Below are positions 9,589 to 20,892 of a stretch of 64,000 nucleotides of DNA, one piece after another. The notes under the pieces were generated by a model. The model was not told where the DNA came from. It saw nothing but the letters and a program-made list of their open reading frames with translations, and made no database searches. Numbering within the stretch: position 1 is the stretch's first letter; each line of letters opens with the position of its first letter. The DNA is from CAVSUB01 sp963730995 (GTDB lineage: Bacteria > Acidobacteriota > Vicinamibacteria > Vicinamibacterales > 2-12-FULL-66-21): positions 1,922,001-1,986,000 of the forward strand of contig CAVSUB010000013.1 in the NCBI GenBank assembly GCA_963730995.1, in the 5' to 3' direction. A program made the translations under genes and the position numbers.

Positions 9589-12500
9589 ATGTCGGTCACT
9601 GCCCTGAGCGGCGTGCCGAGGCTCAGAGTCACCACGATCGTGGTTGTGAGCGTCGCGCTTTTTCTGATACTTCGACCGTCCCGGCCCGTCGGGCAGTCAG
9701 CAGGTCTCGTGGCCGCCTACAGTTTCAACGAGGGAACTGGCAGCACGGTCACCGATCTGTCCGGTAACAACATCACCGGAACGATTGTCGGCGCCACGTG
9801 GACGACGGGAGGCCGGTACGGGAACGGGCTGTCGTTCAATGGCTCGACCAACTATGTGGATCTGGGCAACCCGGCCGCCCTGCAGCTGACCGGCAGCATG
9901 ACGATCGAGGCCTGGATCAAGGCGGCGGCCAATCCGGCCGACGATGGCCAGATCGTCGCGAAATCGGACGGCACCGCCGGATGGCAGTTCAAGACCAGCC
10001 CGGACACGGGCCCGCACACGTTTGGCGTAGGGGTGTCGGGGGTCAGCGGGAGCCTGACACAGCGCTACTCGACTACAGTTCGATCGCTCAACACGTGGTA
10101 TCACGTCGCCGGCGTCTTCGATGCGACCTCTGGTACGCTGAGCACGTACGTAAATGGCGTCCTGGACAACGGCACGCTGACTGGCGGGCCAGTGCCGGCC
10201 TCGCAGGTCAACCGCACGGTGAACGTGAACATCGGTCGGCGAACTGGTGGGTACTATTTCAACGGAATCATCGACGAAGTGCGTGTCTACAACCGGGCGT
10301 TGTCGGCCGCGCAGATTCAGAGCGACATGAACACGCCGCTAGGCGCGCAGCTGCCGCCGGACACGACGCCGCCGACGGTGTCGATGAACACGCCGGCCGA
10401 CGGCTGCCACGGTCACGGGCACGGTCAGCGTCACGGCGAACGTGGCGGACAACGTCGGCGTCGCCGGTGTGCAATACCTCCTGGACAACGTGCAATCTTG
10501 GCAGCGAGGTGGTCAGCCCACCATTCACACTTCCAGTGGAATACGGCCACGACGACCGTCGGCCCTCACACGCTCGCGGCGATCGCACGGGACTTGAGCA
10601 ACAACACTGCGACGAGCAGCCCGTGTCCGTCACCGTCTCGAATCCTACGCCAGCGCAGGTCGGCCAATGGTCGGCGGTCAACAATTGGCCGATCGTGGCG
10701 GTCCACGCGTCCCTGCTGCCCACAGGGAATGTGCTCGCCTGGACTGACTACACGTCGAATGCGGGCGCGCAGCTCTGGCGGCCAGGGACGAACACGTTCA
10801 TCGCAAAGACCTACAACCCTGTCAGCCTGTTCTGCGCGGCCAACTCTCTACTGCCGGACGGCCGTCTGCTCGTCAGCGGCGGGATCCAAGGCCTGATTGA
10901 CGATCTTGGCCCGTACGACACGACCATCTTCGATCCTGTGACGGAGACCTGGTCGGCAGGCGCCTTCATGAATGTGGGTCGCTACTATCCCACGACCACA
11001 ACGCTCGGCGACGGCCGGGTGATGGTGCAGGGTGGGACGACGACCTGCGTGTCCTGCATCGCCGATACCCCAGAGATTTTCGATCCCGTCACCAACGCGT
11101 GGACGCAGATGGCGGCGAGTGCACGGAAGACGCTTCAAGTACTACCCACACATCTACCAGTTGCCGGACGGACGCGTGCTCGCGCGCGGCACAGGACGAC
11201 AAGGCCATCGCAAGCTCGGTTCTCAATCTCAGTACGCAAACGTGGACGACGGTCGACTCCAGAATCATCGACGGCCACAGTTCCGTCATGTATCTGCCCG
11301 GGCAAGGTCCTCAAATCGGGTACGGCGACGGCTGACGACCCCGGACATCCCTCGGCCACGACGTCCTATACCCTCGATATGACGCAACCGTCACCGTCGT
11401 GGCAGACGACTGGTTCGATGGCGTTTCCGCGATCGTTCCACAACCTCACGGTGCTGCCTGACGGTCAGGTGCTGGCAACCGGCGGTGGAGTTACGACCGA
11501 TCCAGCGGATTTCTCGAAGGCCGTCTACGAGGCCGAGCTCTGGTCTCCGGTGACGAGAACCTGGACGACGCTGTCGAGAGGTCAGATCCCGCGTTTGTAT
11601 CATTCGACAGCGCTGCTCATGCCCGACGCGACGGTACTCGTCGCGGGCGGCGGTCGCCAGAATGGGCGCTCGCAGCCCGATCCGGCCGACCAGCCAAACG
11701 CGGAGATCTTTTCGCCGCCCTACCTGTTCAAGGGGCCTCGCCCGGTCATCACCTCCGCGCCGACGCTGGTCCGCTACAACACGGCTTTCTCGGTCAGCTC
11801 GCCGGACGCGACTCGCATCGCGTCGGTCTCGCTGATCGCCTTGAGTTCCGTAACGCACGCGTTCAACGAAAACCAGCGCTTCGTGCCGCTGACGTTCACG
11901 GCCGGAGCCGGCTCGCTGACGGTGCAGGGTCCAATCAACGGCAACACCGCGCCACCCGGCCCCTACATGCTGTTCCTGGTCGACACGAACGGCGTCCCTC
12001 GGTCGCAGCGATGGTGCGACTTGCCGGCGCCATGGGAAGACACGCAACCACCGAGCGCTCCCGCCAACCTCACGGCCACCGCCTCGACCGGCGCGGCGTC
12101 GCTGAGCTGGACGGGATCGACCGACGACGTTGGCGTGACCTCCTACAACGTTCATCGATCGACGACCTCCGGATTCACGCCGTCGGCGGCGAACAAGATT
12201 GGACAGGCGGCCGGAACCACCTACAACGACACAAATATCTCGAGTGCCGGAACCTACTACTACCGCGTGACGGCGCAGGACGCAAAGGGCAACGTCAGCG
12301 ACTCCATCGAATGAGGCCTTCGCGACGGTATCAGTCTCGATACGACGCCTCCGTCGGTGTCGATCGCCGCGCCGGTATCCGGATCGACGCTCAGCGGAAA
12401 CGTCAATGTGACGGCATCAGCCTCAGATGCGGTCGGGGTGGCGGGCGTGCAGTTCCTGCTTGATGGCAACCCCCTTGGATCTGAAGTGGTCGGGGGAGGA

Positions 12501-15500
12501 CCATATGCGATCAACTGGTCGACCTCCACAGCGTCCAACGGCGCTCATACATTGTCTGCCCGTGCGAGAGACGGCGCCGGCAACACAGCGCTCGCCGCAA
12601 ACGTCCTCGTAACGGTATCGAACACGACGCCCACGGGCCTGCTCGCCGCTTACAGTTTTAACGAGGGCACTGGCGGCACAGCAACGGACCTCTCGGGCAA
12701 CAACATCACCGGCACGATTGTCGGCGCGACGTGGACCACCGGCGGACGCTACGGCAACGCGCTCTCCTTCAACGGGTCCACCAGTTATGTCGACCTAGGC
12801 AATCCGACAGCCCTGCAGCTGACCGGCAGCATGACGATTGAAGCGTGGGTCAAGGCCGCGGCCAACCCCGCCAACGACGGCCAGATTGTCGCGAAGTCGG
12901 ATGGCACCGGATGGCAATTCAAGACGAGCCCGGACACAGGACCGCATACGTTCGGTCTCGGGGTCTCAGCTCCTGCGGGCAACATGGCCCAGCGCTATTC
13001 GACTACCGTCCGCGCGCTAGGAACCTGGTATCACGTCGCCGGTGTCTACGATGCCGCCGCCGGCAGTTTGAGCATGTACGTCAACGGCGTCCTCGATAAC
13101 GGAACAATCAGGAACGGCCCGATTCCGCAACTCGCAGGTCAATCGTGCTGTGAACGTCAATATCGGCCGGCGCTCGGATGGATACTACTTCAACGGGATC
13201 ATCGACGAGATTCGAATCTATAATCGTGCACTCTCCGCCGGCGAGATCCAGAACGACATGGTGACCGCCCTGGGAATCGCGCCGCCGCAGGACACAACGC
13301 CGCCAACGGTATCGATCACTGCGCCAGCCAGCGGCGCCACCGTGACCGGCACAGTCAACGTCACCGTGAACGCTGCCGACAATGTCGGCGTTGCCGGCGT
13401 GCAGTATCGGCTCGATAGCACGAACCTCGGCAACGAGAAGCTCTCGCCGCCCTTCACCCTCCAATGGGACACGACGTCCGCAAGCGTCGGGTCACACACC
13501 CTGTACGCCGTTGCGAGGGACTTCAGCACCAATGTGACGACCAGCGCGGGAGTACCGGTTACGGTCTCGAACACGACGTCGGCGCAGGTTGGCCAATGGT
13601 CGGCGGCCATGGCGTGGCCCCTTCCTCCCGTCCACGTCAACCTGATGCCGAACGGCAAAGTTCTCATGTGGGATGGCCAGGAGTTTGGCGTCAATTCGTA
13701 CGTCTGGGACCCGGCGACCCAGGCATTCGCTCAGATCGCATCGCCGAACAACATTTTCTGCGCAGGCCATGCCCTCCTGCCCGATGGAAGAGTGTTCGTT
13801 GCCGGGGGACACGTCGACGCGCACATAGGCCTCTCGGTCGGCCAGATCTTTAACCCATCGACCAACTCCTGGAGTACCACCGCAAACATGGCGTTTGCGC
13901 GCTGGTACCCCAGCGTACTACGACGCTGCCTGACGGACGAATCCTTGTCATGTCTGGCGAGAGCAACTGCGACAACTGTCTCGTTACCATTCCCGAGATC
14001 TTCAATCCCATCGCTGGCACGTGGACAGCGCTGTCGAATGCTTCCCTTCTGTTTCCTTACTATCCGCACGATTATGTATTGCCAGATGGTCGCGTTCTAG
14101 TCACGTCCACCACCGAAGAACCGATCGTGTCGCAGGTCCTGGACATCGCGACGCAGACCTGGACCCCTGTCGATCCTACTCATGCCTACGACGGTGGCAG
14201 CTCGGCGGCGTACCTTCCCGGCAAATTCATCAAGGTGGGGACCTCTACGAACGCAAATCTCGCCGTCCGGCCGTCTGCAGCCACAGCGTACGTCCTCGAC
14301 ATGACGCCGCCGAATCCGGCGTGGCGTCAGATCGCGCCGATGGCCTACGCTCGCACATATCACACGCTGACCCTGCTACCGGACGGCACTGTTCTCGTCA
14401 CCGGTGGCGGAACTTCAACAGCCCCGATCGATCTCGCGGGGGCCGTCCTCCCGGCCGAACTCTGGGATCCTGCGACTGAAACTTGGACGACGCTGAGCTC
14501 GATGCATACGCCGCGGCTCTATCATTCCAATGCCTTGCTCCTGCCAGATGGACGCGGTACTCGTGAGTGGCGGCGGGCGTTTTTCTGGAGGCTCGGCTCC
14601 AACGGATCAATTGAGCGCTGAATTGTTTTCGCCGCCGTACCTGTTCAAGGGTCCCCGGCCGTCGATTACTTCGGCCCCTGCGCAGCTGCAATACGGTCAG
14701 AACTTCACAGTGCAGACTCCGAATGCCAGCACAATTGCAAAAGTGTCACTCGTCCGGCTTGGGACAATGACTCATACAATCAACATGAGTCAGAACTTCC
14801 TCCCGCTGAATTTCAGCTCGGCCAGCGGATCCTTGAGCGTTACCGCACCCGCAAATGCGAACCTCGCGCCGCCAGGCCCTTACATGCTTTTTGTTGTGGA
14901 CTCGGCCGGAGTACCGTCAGTCGCGGCGATAACTCAAGTCGCAAGTTCGGCCAGTCCAAGCGTGACCGGCGTAACACCCAACTCGGGGCCAGTGGCCGGT
15001 GGCACCAGTGTGACGATCACCGGCACTAATTTCGCCAGCGGCGCCACAGTGAGCTTTGGCGGCGCAGTCGCGACCAACGTTACTGTGGTAAATGCCACTT
15101 CGATTGCGGCGACCACGCCCGCCCACGCGCTCGGCGTGGTGAACGTCGTCGTGACCAATCCGGGCGGGTTGAGCGGCACTGGTGCGAACGCGTTTACCTA
15201 CACAACGACGCCAACCGTTACGTCGGCATCGCCCGCGACGGGCTCGACCTCCGGTGGAACCGCGGTCACAATCACCGGCACGAACTTGGTCTCCGGCGCA
15301 ACGGTCACGTTCGGTGGGACGGCGGCCACGAACGTCAGCGTCGTCAGCGCCACATCAATTACGGCAACGACGCCAGCCCACGCTGCCGGCGCAGTGAACG
15401 TCGTCGTGACGAATCCCGGCTCCTTGAGCGGAACGCTGACCAACGGCTTCACCTATACGACAACGCCCACCGTCACCGGCGTATCACCGACCGTCGGACC

Positions 15501-16575
15501 GATAACAGGCGGGACAGCAATCACGGTCACCGGGACGAACTTCATCGCCGGTGCAACCGTGACCTTCGGTGGAACAACAGCCACGAACATCAGCGTCGTC
15601 AGTGCCACTTCGATTACGGCGACCACGCCCGCCCACGCGCTCGGCGTGGTGAACGTCGTCGTGACCAATCCGGGCGGGTTGAGCGGCACTGGTGCGAACG
15701 CGTTTACCTACACAACGACGCCAACCGTTACGTCGGCATCGCCCGCGACGGGCTCGACCTCCGGTGGAACCGCGGTCACAATCACCGGCACGAACTTGGT
15801 CTCCGGCGCAACGGTCACGTTCGGTGGGACGGCGGCCACGAACGTCAGTGTCGTCAGCGCCACATCAATCACGGCAACGACGCCAGCCCACGCTGCCGGT
15901 GCGGTGAACGTCGTCGTGACGAATCCTGGCTCTTTGAACGGAACGCTGACCAACGGCTTCACGTACACGACTCCGGCGGCCATCAGCTTCGTGCAAGTCG
16001 CCGCCGCTACGCCTCAGACGCCGGTCTCGACGGTGACCGTTTCGTTCACGGGTGCTCAGGTCGCAGGCGATCTGAACGTGGTGGTCGTGGGATGGGACGA
16101 TACGACCTCGAACGTCCAGTCTGTGATTGACAGCCGTCAAAACGTCTACCAGCTCGCCATCGGCCCGACCACTGGAACAGGACGGCGGCAATCGATCTAC
16201 TACGCGTCGAACATTGCGACAGGCACGAACACCGTCACCGTGACGTTCAGCAAGGCGACGGCATTCCCGGACATCCGCATCCTCGAGTATCGTGGCGTGA
16301 GCGGAGTGGACGCAGCCGTGGGCGCGAGCGGAAGCAATAACTCGTCCAACAGCGGCTCCCTGACCACAACGACGCCGAATGCACTGTTGTTCGCGGCTAA
16401 CACCATCGCCGCGACAACGCGCGCTGCTGGAACGGGCTACACGGCGCGGATTGTCACCTCGCCAAATGGCGACATCGCTGAAGACCGCATCGTTACGTCT
16501 GTCGGCACTTATAACGCAACGGCCGCGCTAACGAGAAACGACGCGTGGGTCATGCAGCTAGTTGCGTTCAAGTGA
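9589..16575 (+). CDS. giant secreted protein with two LamG/copper-radical-oxidase units, FN3 and IPT repeats, frameshifted
   Basis: ATG 9589 (AGAGG upstream) opens a signal peptide (VTTIVVVSVALFLIL). About 2,330 aa rejoined. Order: LamG (9700-10300), Ig-like Big_7 (10360-10640), galactose-oxidase kelch propeller (10655-11740), DUF1929 (11720-12000), FN3 (12045-12320), Big_7 (12340-12630), LamG (12640-13250), Big_7 (13295-13570), second propeller (13585-14660), second DUF1929 (14655-14935), four IPT/TIG repeats (14955-15960), unknown C-terminal domain (to 16575). Both propellers keep the copper-radical residues: Cys 10833, Tyr 10986, Tyr-His 11598-11603, His 11856; and Cys 13759, Tyr 13906, Tyr-His 14520-14525, His 14773. 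About seven frameshifts (for example 10400, 11130, 12290, 13135, 13915, 14550). The stop at 12312-12314 is bypassed by a frame change inside FN3 (SNEAFATVS), so this reads as one protein rather than two, though two genes cannot be excluded. Likely extracellular oxidase and carbohydrate binder. Confidence 0.75.
15107..15848 (+). repeat. perfect 232-bp direct repeat inside the IPT region
   Basis: 15107-15338 and 15617-15848 are identical by eye, at an offset of 510 bp (170 codons, two IPT units). Bases differ just outside (15106 G vs 15616 A; 15339 C vs 15849 T). This is a recent in-frame duplication, or gene conversion, of two IPT/TIG domains in the giant surface protein. Confidence 0.85.
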
Positions 16576-16598
16576 GCGGCGCAACACTTTGACTCGCT

Positions 16599-16621
16599 GG
16601 CGCGGGCGGCAGCCCCGCGCC
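16599..16621. terminator. hairpin between convergent genes
   Basis: GGCGCGGG pairs with CCCGCGCC across a 7-nt loop, 24 nt after the stop of the giant protein and 54 nt after the end (on the other strand) of the oxidoreductase. There is no U-tract, so it could serve as a bidirectional terminator or just a processing hairpin. Confidence 0.45.
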
Positions 16622-16674
16622 GCGTCGATGGTGTGAGTGAGAATGCTGGAAGGTTTGCGCAGCAGGCCGTGTAC

Positions 16675-17987
16675 TCAGACCGGCGCGGCGGTGCTCTCCT
16701 TGACGCTCGCGAACCTCTCATTCTGCTCGTCCCGCAGCTTGTCCGCGAGTCGTCCTGCCGGCAATTCCACGTCTCGGTAGGTCACACCGAATCCTTCGCA
16801 ACATCCCGGATCAGCCGGCATCCCTCCACCAGCCCCTCCGGCAGGTAGCGCCCCGCGCGCATCTCGTCTGAATTGACGGCCTCGCCGTACGTCATGAAGT
16901 TGCCGTAGTCGTCCAGCGTTTCGCCGCTCTTCAGATCCCGCTTCGCTACCGCGCACACATCAACCACCGGACCAGCCAGCGGCTTCGCCACGGAGTCGCG
17001 GAAGATCACTGCGCGGGCGATCGCATTCGGGACCTCGAAGTGCGGGAGATGGTACGGCACAAAGAAGGAATACAGGGGCCCGGGACCCATCTTGTACAGA
17101 CTGAGGTAGTGCTGCTGCTTCGGGTCCGGATGCTCCGCCAGGATGTACACCTTCGTGAGCGGCGTGCCCACGACGTAGTCGACGATGCCACCGAGGCGCC
17201 GCAATTCGTCGATGTCGTAGATACTGCCGATGTTCATGACGTCGCCGCGGTATTCGGCACCGCGAGACATCCCTCGCGATCGGACAACGAAGCCGGTCGC
17301 GTTCGCGACGATTGCCTGCTCGAAGCTGATTTTCGAACCGTCGGCGAAGCTGGTGACCATCGCGGGGTTTTGTCCCCACTTCTCTGCGAAGCCCTTCTGC
17401 GTCTCGGGCGTACGATAAGGATCTTGCAATCCCTTGATGTTCCCGATGACCCGAGGCGTCAGGCCGAGGCCCTTGACCCAGCGGAAGAGATTGATCTGGA
17501 TGCCCGGTTCGTCACCTTCGCACGCCGACAGGACGACGCCGTGCTTGGCGGCGTATACCTGCAGTATGGGGCCGATCGTCGCATCGATCTCAGCGTTCAG
17601 CAGGACCACGTCCGTGCCGTGCGCGAACGCTTCCAAGAGGACGCGCGCCCCGAAATCGACAGACCCGGTCGTTTCGACGATAACGTCGACATGCTCGGAG
17701 CGCGCGATGAGCATCGCGTCTTCGGTGGCGACGACGCGTCCGGAAGCGATTGCGTCGTCGAGCGATTTCTGCGTGTCGGCGACGACCGGTTCGCGTCCCG
17801 CGTAACGGAAGGCGTCCACGGCGCGCGGGACCTTGCGGTTGTAGATTGCCACCACCCGCATGCCTGGGACGCTGTTGACAATCTGATTCGTCAGGCCACG
17901 CGCCATGAAGCCCGCGCCAATTATCCCGACACGAATCGGCTGGTTCTCGGCTTCTCGGGCCTGGAGCGCGGTATCAACGAGAATCAT
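16675..17987 (-). CDS. NAD(P)-dependent oxidoreductase with SAF domain
   Basis: Homoserine-dehydrogenase-like oxidoreductase of a kind often found in surface-polysaccharide clusters; about 437 aa. ATG at 17987 (MILVDTALQAREAEN) overlaps the epimerase stop. N-terminal Rossmann fold is VGIIGAGFMARGLTNQI; VIVETTGSVDFGARVLLEA and LSACEGDEPGIQINLFRWV follow. C-terminal SAF-like region: VCAVAKRDLKSGETLDDYG. The apparent stop at 16782 results from a one-base shift near 16795: in the next frame the protein continues FGVTYRDVELPAGRLADKL and ends at 16675, which matches how this family usually ends. The exact reaction is not known to me. Confidence 0.8.
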
Positions 17988-18569
17988 CGGACCTCTGCTC
18001 CCGCGGCCAGCGTCATCCGGGCCTTGAGTTCGGACTCCTGCGCTGCGAACGGCTTGAAGTCCCGATCTCTCTCTTTGATGAAGGTCACCGGCAGCGGCCA
18101 CTCGACATTGAGCGCCGGATCGTTGTACGGCAACCCGCCCTCGGCCGCGGGCGTGTACACCGCGCCGACCTGATAGGTCGTTTCCGTGTCGTCCATGAGC
18201 GCCTGGTACCCGTGCGCGAAGCGCCCGGGGATGTAGATGCCGCGGTGATTGTCGGCGCTCAATTCCACCGTGACGTAATCGAGAAATGTCGGCGACTCGG
18301 GTCGAAGGTCCACGATGACATCGAACAACGGCGCCCCGGCTTGCGCGAACGAGTTTCGTTTCAGCCGCGGGCGGAAACTGGAAGTGCATGCCGCGCACGG
18401 TGCCCTTGTAACGGTTGTAGCCGATATTGGACTGTACGATCACAGGGTTGCATCCGTGCGCGACGAACTCCTCCTGGCAGAAGGCGCGCGCAAAGAACCC
18501 ACGGGCATCATCGTGACGGTCCAGTTCGATAATGAAGGCGCCCTTCAGCTTGGTTTCAATGAACAGCAT
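17984..18569 (-). CDS. rfbC: dTDP-4-dehydrorhamnose 3,5-epimerase-like protein, frameshifted
   Basis: Cupin-fold sugar epimerase of nucleotide-deoxysugar synthesis, about 195 aa (usual length 180-200). ATG 18569 opens MLFIETKLKGAFIIELDRHD, followed by DARGFFARAFCQEEF and NIGYNRYKGTVRGMHFQFP. The His of RGMHFQ is the expected catalytic base (family: RGLHYQ). A one-base shift near 18330 separates this from FDVIVDLRPESPTFLDYVTV and IYIPGRFAHGYQALMDDTE; the Gly-His in FAHGY and later Tyr residues fit the family. The stop overlaps the oxidoreductase start by 4 nt. Product could be a CDP- or dTDP-sugar, since the divergent operon makes CDP-glucose. Confidence 0.85.
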
Positions 18570-18654
18570 TCCAGAATCCAAAGATGCGAGGAAAAAAGTT
18601 GTGGTGGTGAAGTGCGCAAGGAGCCGGGCTCGGCCTTTGCGCGCGGACTTGTCA

Positions 18655-18670
18655 AGCAAGCTCTCAGCCA
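18655..18670 (-). promoter_or_regulatory. sigma-54 type -24/-12 promoter for the epimerase operon
   Basis: On the minus strand TGGCTGAGAGCTTGCT has GG and GC separated by exactly 10 bases, TGGC at -24 and TTGC at -12. It lies 86 nt before the epimerase ATG. The 422-nt divergent gap 18570-18991 has no gene in it. Confidence 0.45.
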
Positions 18671-18881
18671 GACCGGTCGAACTGACGCCGACCCAGAGCC
18701 CGCACGTTTCATCGAGTATTTCTTGGTCGCTACCGCAGTCCGCGCGAGCCCGCAAAGAAGTTGTCGCCTGATCAGGTGACTTAATGTTGCCGCAAGGCGT
18801 AATACGAAGTGCGCGTGAGAACGGAGGTCTATGTGGCGGCAGATTTCAAACACGATTTCGCGAGCGACTCGCGCGAGCACC

Positions 18882-18897
18882 TGGCATAGTTTTCGCT
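18882..18897 (+). promoter_or_regulatory. possible sigma-54 promoter for the cytidylyltransferase operon
   Basis: TGGCATAGTTTTCGCT has TGGCA at -24 and GC after a 10-base gap; the -12 part is TCGC rather than TTGC, so it is weaker. It lies 95 nt before the ATG at 18992, mirroring the minus-strand element at 18655. Confidence 0.35.
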
Positions 18898-18991
18898 TAA
18901 CGGAACACAGACTTGCGACGAATTCTCTGCCGCCGCAAGCACCAGTCACCAGTTCAACGTTCGGACACTTTGATCGCGTCGGATCACAACC

Positions 18992-19805
18992 ATGAAGGTA
19001 GTGTTGTTCTGCGGCGGCCTGGGCATGCGCATTCGGGATGCCGGCGACAGCGTGCCCAAGCCGATGGTCACCATCGGCTATCGTCCCATTCTGTGGCACG
19101 TCATGAAGTACTACGCCCATTACGGCCACAGCGATTTCATCATCTGCCTCGGATATCGCGGGGACGTGATCAAGAACTACTTCCTCAATTACAGCGAGTG
19201 CCTGTCGAATGACTTCGTCTTGTCGGAAGGCGGAAAAAAGCTCGAACTCCTCGGTAGTGACATCGACAACTGGAAGATCACGTTCGTCGAGACCGGCCTC
19301 ACGTCGAACATCGGCCAGCGCTTGAAATCGGTCGAACGTCTCGTCGCGAACGAGCCGGAGTTCCTCGCCAACTACAGCGATGGCCTGACCAACTTGCCGC
19401 TGCCGTTGCAGATGGAACACTTTCATCGCCACGATACCGTCGCCAGCTTCGTGAGCGTGAAGCCGAACCTGAGCTATCACGTCGTCGCAACCGAATCCAA
19501 TGGTCTGGTATCGTCGATCGAAGACATCGGCCGATCGCCGATCCGGATCAACGGTGGGTTCTTCATCCTCAAGCAGGAGATCTTCAAACACCTGCGCCCA
19601 GGCGAGGAGCTGGTGCGTGAGCCATTCCAGCGCCTGGTGTCCGAACGGCGCCTCTCGCGCCTACGAGCACGACGGCTTCTGGATGTCGATGGATACCTTC
19701 AAGGATCGACAGCAGCTCGAAGACATCTACTCGGCCGGCAACGCCCCGTGGGAGGTCTGGAACGAGAAGGCTCCAGCGCCCTCCTACGCCGCCGCCGGAC
19801 GTTAG
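18992..19805 (+). CDS. rfbF: glucose-1-phosphate cytidylyltransferase, one frameshift
   Basis: Makes CDP-glucose from CTP and glucose-1-phosphate, the entry to CDP-deoxysugars of surface polysaccharides. ATG 18992: MKVVLFCGGLGMRI is the nucleotide-binding G-G-x-G-x-R motif, followed by DSVPKPMVTIGYRPILWHVM (with the signature Lys-Pro) and GHSDFIICLGYRGDVIKNYF. WKITFVETGLTSNIGQRLK and ANYSDGLTNLPL are also characteristic. Around 19660 the frame changes; AYEHDGFWMSMDTFKDRQQL and WEVWN are the normal C-terminus and end at 19805. About 271 aa. No CDP-glucose 4,6-dehydratase (rfbG) is in the window, though the divergent epimerase could act later in the pathway. Confidence 0.9.
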
Positions 19806-19834
19806 CGTCCTCCCGACCCCAGGCCGGCCCCGAC

Positions 19835-20512
19835 ATGCTCTTCGTGGATCTCGAGAAGCGGGCGGAGCCGCTCAAGCTGCTCTGCCTGGGGGCGCATGCC
19901 GACGACATCGAGATCGGCTGTGGTGGCCTGATCCTGTCACTCCTTCAGAGTCGCCCGAAAGTCGACGTCACTTGGGTCGTCTTCTCGGCACCTGGCCGGC
20001 GCGAGCGCGAAGCACGCCGCGGTGCTGCGGCCTTCCTCAAAGGCGCGAGACGCTCGCGTGTCATCATCAAGCAGTTCAAGGACGGCCATTTTCCGTACGA
20101 AGGCACCGCCATCAAGGCTGTTTTCGAAACGCTGAAGCGGACTTCGCCCGACCTGGTGCTGGTGCACTATCGCGAAGATCGCCATCAGGACCACCGGACG
20201 CTGTCCGATCTCGCCTGGAACACCTTCCGCGATCATCTGATTCTCGAGTACGAGATCCCCAAGTTCGACGGCGATCTCGGCACGCCCAACTGCTTCGTGC
20301 CGCTCGATCTCGCTACGTGCCGCCAGAAGGTAGAGCACCTACAGGCGGCGTTCGGCTCGCAGCGGGACAAGCACTGGTTCGCCGACGAAACCTTCATGGC
20401 GCTGATGCGATTGCGGGGAATGGAATGCAGGGCCTCAACCGGCTACGCCGAGGGCTTTTACGGTCGTAAGATCAGCCTCGCGGTCGGCCGCCGCCTCGGC
20501 GCGAAACCCTGA
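19835..20512 (+). CDS. PIG-L family deacetylase
   Basis: Zinc-dependent N-acetyl-sugar deacetylase family (LmbE/PIG-L), intact, 225 aa from ATG 19835. Metal-binding motif CLGAHADDIEIGCGG (the H-x-D-D motif) is near residues 18-25; the second zinc region is HYREDRHQDHRTLS with His-x-Asp-His. EGFYGRKI near the end is typical of sugar-cluster members. It starts 29 nt after the cytidylyltransferase stop and is probably co-transcribed. In this context it could remove an acetyl group from an N-acyl amino sugar of the surface glycan. Confidence 0.88.
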   Translation: MLFVDLEKRAEPLKLLCLGAHADDIEIGCGGLILSLLQSRPKVDVTWVVFSAPGRREREARRGAAAFLKGARRSRVIIKQFKDGHFPYEGTAIKAVFETLKRTSPDLVLVHYREDRHQDHRTLSDLAWNTFRDHLILEYEIPKFDGDLGTPNCFVPLDLATCRQKVEHLQAAFGSQRDKHWFADETFMALMRLRGMECRASTGYAEGFYGRKISLAVGRRLGAKP

Positions 20513-20661
20513 AGCGCAGGCCGTGCGCCGCCACAGCGCAAGACAATTTCGTAATTTCTGGAACAACCCTGCAAGTCTACTCCCAGCTGGACGAGCAAAA
20601 CTCATCCATTGGCAATCCCTTAAACCACTGAAAATAGTAGCGTTTCCTGGTTTGCCCTTCC

Positions 20662-20677
20662 TGGCAACCCCCTTGCT
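20662..20677 (+). promoter_or_regulatory. sigma-54 type -24/-12 promoter
   Basis: TGGCAACCCCCTTGCT matches the TGGCAYr-N4-TTGCw consensus well, with GG-N10-GC spacing. It lies 216 nt before the TTG start at 20893, so the leader would be about 200 nt. The 380-nt gap 20513-20892 otherwise holds no gene that I can see. Confidence 0.55.
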
Positions 20678-20892
20678 CCTCGTCCTCCCAACTAGCGGCC
20701 AGCATTCCCTTCCGGTTGCGACTGCAGATTAGCGCCGTCTTCGACACTGGTCCGTAGCGAGAAGATTGCACTTTTTGCAGTACCGAGCTGGGCGGTCCCT
20801 GCCCAATCGGCAATGAAAGCAGCCCTCCAGGGAATCTGAACCGCTCTGGTTCCTGCGGCCCCCCGGCACCGCATTTCACGGAGTAAGAAAAG

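Noticed and set aside
17040..18173. 377-codon plus-strand frame opposite the SAF oxidoreductase
   Set aside because: Arg/Asp-rich antisense shadow of a conserved gene.
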